From: CAZYVA01 sp964650695
GTDB lineage: Bacteria; Bacillota; Clostridia; Lachnospirales; Lachnospiraceae
DNA: 8,499 nt
Direction: 5' to 3'
Assembly: GCA_964650695.1 (NCBI GenBank)
Contig: CAZYVA010000081.1
Coordinates: 1 to 8,499 of the forward strand
Every line of letters begins with the position of its first letter. Within the stretch, counting starts at the first letter, position 1. This document shows positions 5,917-8,499 of the stretch, in pieces. A model generated the notes under the pieces. That model did not search any database and was not told the origin of the DNA. It saw only the letters and a program-made list of their open reading frames with translations. The position numbers were made by a program, and so were the translations under genes.

Positions 5917-6885
5917 ATGGCAGAGAAAGAGAAAAAACCCCTGATCCAGGTAAAGAACCTGTGTAAATATTTTCAGCTTAGCCGGAACGCTGTTTTGAAA
6001 GCTGTGGATGACATGACATTTGATATCTACAAGGGTGAGACGGTCAGCCTGGTAGGGGAGTCCGGCTGTGGGAAATCCACGACAGGCCGGTGCATGATCC
6101 GGCTGTATGAGCCGACCAGCGGGGAAGTGATTTATGACGGGAAGGATATCGGAAAGCTTTCCAGGGCGGAGCAGAAGGAGTTCTGCCGGAAAGTGCAGAT
6201 GATCTTCCAGAATCCGTATGCATCCCTGAACCCCCGCATGACCGTCAAGGAGATCGTCGGGGAAGGCTTGAAAGTACAGGGTGTGCCGCAGGCGGAAGTG
6301 GACAGGAGGGTAGAGAAGCTTTTGCAGACGGTCGGCCTGAACAAAGACCACATGTCCCGGTTCCCCCACGAGTTCTCCGGCGGGCAGCGCCAGAGGATCG
6401 GGATCGCGAGAGCCTTGTCGGTGGATCCGGAATTTATTATCTGCGACGAGCCGATCTCCGCGCTGGACGTGTCTATCCAGGCGCAGGTCATCAATATGCT
6501 GAAAGAGCTGCAGGAGACGCTGGGGCTTACTTATCTGTTTATCGCGCACGACTTGAGCGTGGTGAAGTATATTTCGGACCGGGTCGTTGTGATGTACCTT
6601 GGGACGATGGTAGAATCGGCAGAGACAGAGGAATTGTACAGCAATATGCTCCATCCGTACACAAAAGCCCTGCTGTCCGCGATCCCGGAGGCGGATCCGA
6701 ACCGGGCGAAATCCAACAAGCGGATCCCGATCAAGGGCGAGATCCCAAGCCCGATCAATCCGAAGCCGTGCTGCCGGTTTGCCGGAAGATGCCAGTACGC
6801 GACGGAGCGGTGCTTTCAGGAGATGCCAAAGCTCAGGGAGGTGAAGCCGGGACACCTGGCGGCCTGCCACCTGGTGGAAGGATAG
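5917..6885 (+). CDS. oppF: Oligopeptide ABC transporter ATPase OppF
   Basis: This is the second ATPase of the importer, 322 residues. Motifs are complete: Walker A GESGCGKS (47-54), Q-loop Gln98 in FQNPYASLNP, signature FSGGQ (153-157), Walker B ending DE (177-178), SALD (181-184) and His211. The AVDDMTFDIYKGE and 'PISALDVSIQAQVINML' style segments are typical of OppF/DppF. The C-terminal region has Cys 286, 292, 299 and 317 with the same C-x5-C-x6-C-x17-C spacing as OppD, plus an extra Cys285 where a Gly is more usual. ATG 5917 lies one base after the oppD stop and 9 bases after GGGGAGG (5901-5907). An in-frame ATG at 5887 lies inside oppD, before the ribosome binding site, and is less likely. 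It is the last opp gene. Confidence 0.93.
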   Translation: MAEKEKKPLIQVKNLCKYFQLSRNAVLKAVDDMTFDIYKGETVSLVGESGCGKSTTGRCMIRLYEPTSGEVIYDGKDIGKLSRAEQKEFCRKVQMIFQNPYASLNPRMTVKEIVGEGLKVQGVPQAEVDRRVEKLLQTVGLNKDHMSRFPHEFSGGQRQRIGIARALSVDPEFIICDEPISALDVSIQAQVINMLKELQETLGLTYLFIAHDLSVVKYISDRVVVMYLGTMVESAETEELYSNMLHPYTKALLSAIPEADPNRAKSNKRIPIKGEIPSPINPKPCCRFAGRCQYATERCFQEMPKLREVKPGHLAACHLVEG

Positions 6886-6934
6886 CGGTAAAATCTTTAT
6901 ACATTGCAGCGGCGGGGACTGTCTGGAAACTCAA

Positions 6935-6961
6935 TTCACAATGGGAAAATACAAATATGAT
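6935..6961 (+). promoter_or_regulatory. Weak candidate promoter before the kinase gene
   Basis: TTCACA (6935-6940; 5 of 6 to TTGACA) and TATGAT (6956-6961; 5 of 6 to TATAAT) are separated by only 15 bases, shorter than the preferred 17. The rest of the 160-base gap holds a 7-bp hairpin (7004-7010 with 7017-7023, one wobble) with no T-run behind it. I see no clear terminator after oppF, so read-through into the kinase gene is possible. Confidence 0.25.
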
Positions 6962-7045
6962 ATCAATGAGCGGAATAACTAGCAACAAATTGTGCAAGAA
7001 AAGCCGGAAAGACGAGTTTTCGGACACATTTGGGGGGGGTACTGC

Positions 7046-8499
7046 ATGAATACAACCGATGGCGGCAAACTTTCATGGAGGCATTATCTCCTGGTGGCGG
7101 TCCTGTTTTTTTGCACGGCTGTATCGTTATGGGCTTTTATGCGGGAAAATGAGGAACGGATCCTGAAACAGAATCAGGAATACGCGAGCGATGTTTCCAA
7201 GCAGACGGCAAAAACGATCGGAGATCGTATCGAGGTCCGAAAGAAGACCATGGATGTTCTTGCCTATACCGTTTCCGGGTTCATAAGCGGGCCCTCCGTC
7301 AGTGCGGATGACCTGGAATTTCTGCAGGAAATATCGGTTTTTGACTATGTGGAGTTCATTGATGCGGATGGGGTCAATCATAACGCGGACGGCAAAACGT
7401 CCGATGCCACGGACAGGGAGAATTATATCCGCGGCATGGAGGGTGAGACGGGATATCTTGTGATTTTCCATTCGCGGATCACAGACGAAACGCTGATCGA
7501 TTTTTATGCGCCGGTCCTGCTGAATGGAGAAGTCATAGGCGTGCTGAACGGGATGCTCCGGGAGGAGACGCTCCGCGATACGCTTTCCGTCGATTTTTTT
7601 GGCGAAGACGCAAAGAGTTTTCTTTGTATGGACGATGGCACGGTGATCAGCTTTTCCGGCTACGAGGAAAAGCCCATGGATAACCTGCTGGATGGGCTTA
7701 AGAAGGATGCGGTCGTCACGGATGAGACGCTTTCCGGTATCAAAGACGCGTTCGCCAACCATCAGACTTTCCGTTATTTCGCACAAGGCTCTTCCGGACA
7801 AAGCAGCGCTGCCGTTGTCCCTGTTGCCGGGGATTGGATGCTTGTGCAGACATTTCCTTCCGCCGTTACCATGCAGATGGGAAAGAATGCAAATAAGGCC
7901 GGCGTGAAGCTGGCTGCCAGGCTTCTTGCCCTGTTCCTGGTCTATGTGGCGTACGTGATCGTGACAGGGGTGAAAAGGCGCCGCAGGCTGTTGTCTGAAA
8001 AAACGCAGCTTGGCAATATTGTCCAGAGCCTGGCCCCTTTATTTACACGGCTGGCGATCCTGGACTATGGGCGGCAAAGCTATGAATATATCCAGGGCGT
8101 CCCTTCCGGCCTGCAGGCGAAGGGCGCGCTTCTGCATTTGAAGGAATATATGGCTCTCCATTATATCCATGGGTATGACGCTTCTTCCATGGAAGCGGTG
8201 TTTGACAGGGAGAAGATCCAAACCATGCTTGCGGAGGACGGCCCGTATCTGCAGTATGAATATCAGGCGAAATGGGATACGGAGCATTGGGAAGCGGCTT
8301 CGATCCTTGCTTTGGAGCAAAAAGGCAGCGCGGCGTTTTCCGTGGTTATTGCAGTCCAGGATATGACGACACTGAAAGAAGAGGAGATCGCCATGCAGCA
8401 GACGGTGCGGGATGCTTTTCATGCCGCCGAGGATCAGAGCCAGGCGAAAAGTGATTTCCTTGCCCGCATGAGCCATGATATGCGCACGCCGATGAACGC
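7046..8499 (+). CDS. Membrane sensor histidine kinase, 3' end outside window
   Basis: The frame is open from ATG 7046 to the window end: 484 full codons and two bases. TM1 is at about 14-32, an extracellular domain spans about 33-285, and TM2 is at about 289-309, followed by the basic stop-transfer KRRRR (310-314). The outer domain looks like a Cache sensor: YVEFIDADG, then TDRENYIRGMEGETG around Arg124-Tyr127, then FYAPVLLNGEVIGVLNG. A PAS-like domain (about 321-442) ends in VVIAVQDMTTLKEE, and a helical linker leads to the HisKA H-box SHDMRTPMN with phospho-acceptor His477. The ATP-binding domain, and any receiver domain of a hybrid kinase, would lie downstream. No AGGAGG is present; the only ribosome-binding candidate is a run of eight G (7032-7039) ending 6 bases before the ATG. 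The signal is unknown. Position after oppF hints at a link to peptides or amino acids, which is inference. Confidence 0.85.
   Translation, partial: MNTTDGGKLSWRHYLLVAVLFFCTAVSLWAFMRENEERILKQNQEYASDVSKQTAKTIGDRIEVRKKTMDVLAYTVSGFISGPSVSADDLEFLQEISVFDYVEFIDADGVNHNADGKTSDATDRENYIRGMEGETGYLVIFHSRITDETLIDFYAPVLLNGEVIGVLNGMLREETLRDTLSVDFFGEDAKSFLCMDDGTVISFSGYEEKPMDNLLDGLKKDAVVTDETLSGIKDAFANHQTFRYFAQGSSGQSSAAVVPVAGDWMLVQTFPSAVTMQMGKNANKAGVKLAARLLALFLVYVAYVIVTGVKRRRRLLSEKTQLGNIVQSLAPLFTRLAILDYGRQSYEYIQGVPSGLQAKGALLHLKEYMALHYIHGYDASSMEAVFDREKIQTMLAEDGPYLQYEYQAKWDTEHWEAASILALEQKGSAAFSVVIAVQDMTTLKEEEIAMQQTVRDAFHAAEDQSQAKSDFLARMSHDMRTPMN

Noticed and set aside
5779..6870. Minus-strand open frame of 363 codons opposite oppF
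   Set aside because: It lies antisense to a complete, motif-rich ATPase gene; its translation is Arg/His/Leu-rich with no recognisable domain, as expected for the shadow of a GC-rich coding strand.
7004..7023. Hairpin after oppF as a possible operon terminator
   Set aside because: The stem is 7 bp with a wobble and no T-run follows.
7127..7801. Minus-strand open frame of 224 codons opposite the kinase gene
   Set aside because: Antisense to a frame with clear membrane segments, sensor domains and an H-box; no motif in the antisense product.

Overview
The window reads as chromosomal DNA from a Gram-positive, gut-type Clostridia, most likely Lachnospiraceae. The clues are strong AGGAGG-type ribosome binding sites, a lipoprotein-anchored solute-binding protein, moderately GC-rich coding sequence with AT-rich gaps, and the style of the sensor kinase. 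This placement is inference from sequence style; no rRNA or marker gene is present. All supported genes lie on the plus strand.

Layout. (1) 1-687 is the C-terminal part of a phage Gp37/Gp68-like (DUF5131) protein whose N-terminus lies before the window. (2) 710-787 is a 25-codon reading frame with a good ribosome binding site, possibly the stub of a decayed gene. (3) 788-1042 is an AT-rich gap holding a convincing extended -10 promoter, then a leader with a perfect 11-bp hairpin and a competing alternative pairing. (4) 1043-6885 is a complete five-gene oligopeptide ABC importer, oppA-oppB-oppC-oppD-oppF. (5) 6886-7045 is a short gap ending in a run of eight G just before a start codon. (6) 7046-8499 is the N-terminal 484 codons of a membrane sensor histidine kinase (two membrane segments, Cache-like extracellular domain, PAS-like domain, H-box), cut off by the window end.

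How it works together. OppA is a surface lipoprotein that captures peptides. OppB and OppC form the membrane channel, and OppD and OppF are the two ATPases. oppB to oppF are packed with 0-12 bases between genes and are surely co-transcribed. oppA is separated from oppB by 295 bases holding a long terminator-like inverted repeat and a possible internal promoter overlapping it. This fits the common need for more binding protein than transporter. The kinase follows oppF on the same strand; whether it senses peptides or controls the opp genes cannot be told from this window.

Nothing here amounts to a clearly new system. The parts most worth a second look are the oppA leader with two mutually exclusive hairpins, the oppA-oppB intergenic control region, and the Cys-rich tail of the DUF5131 protein.
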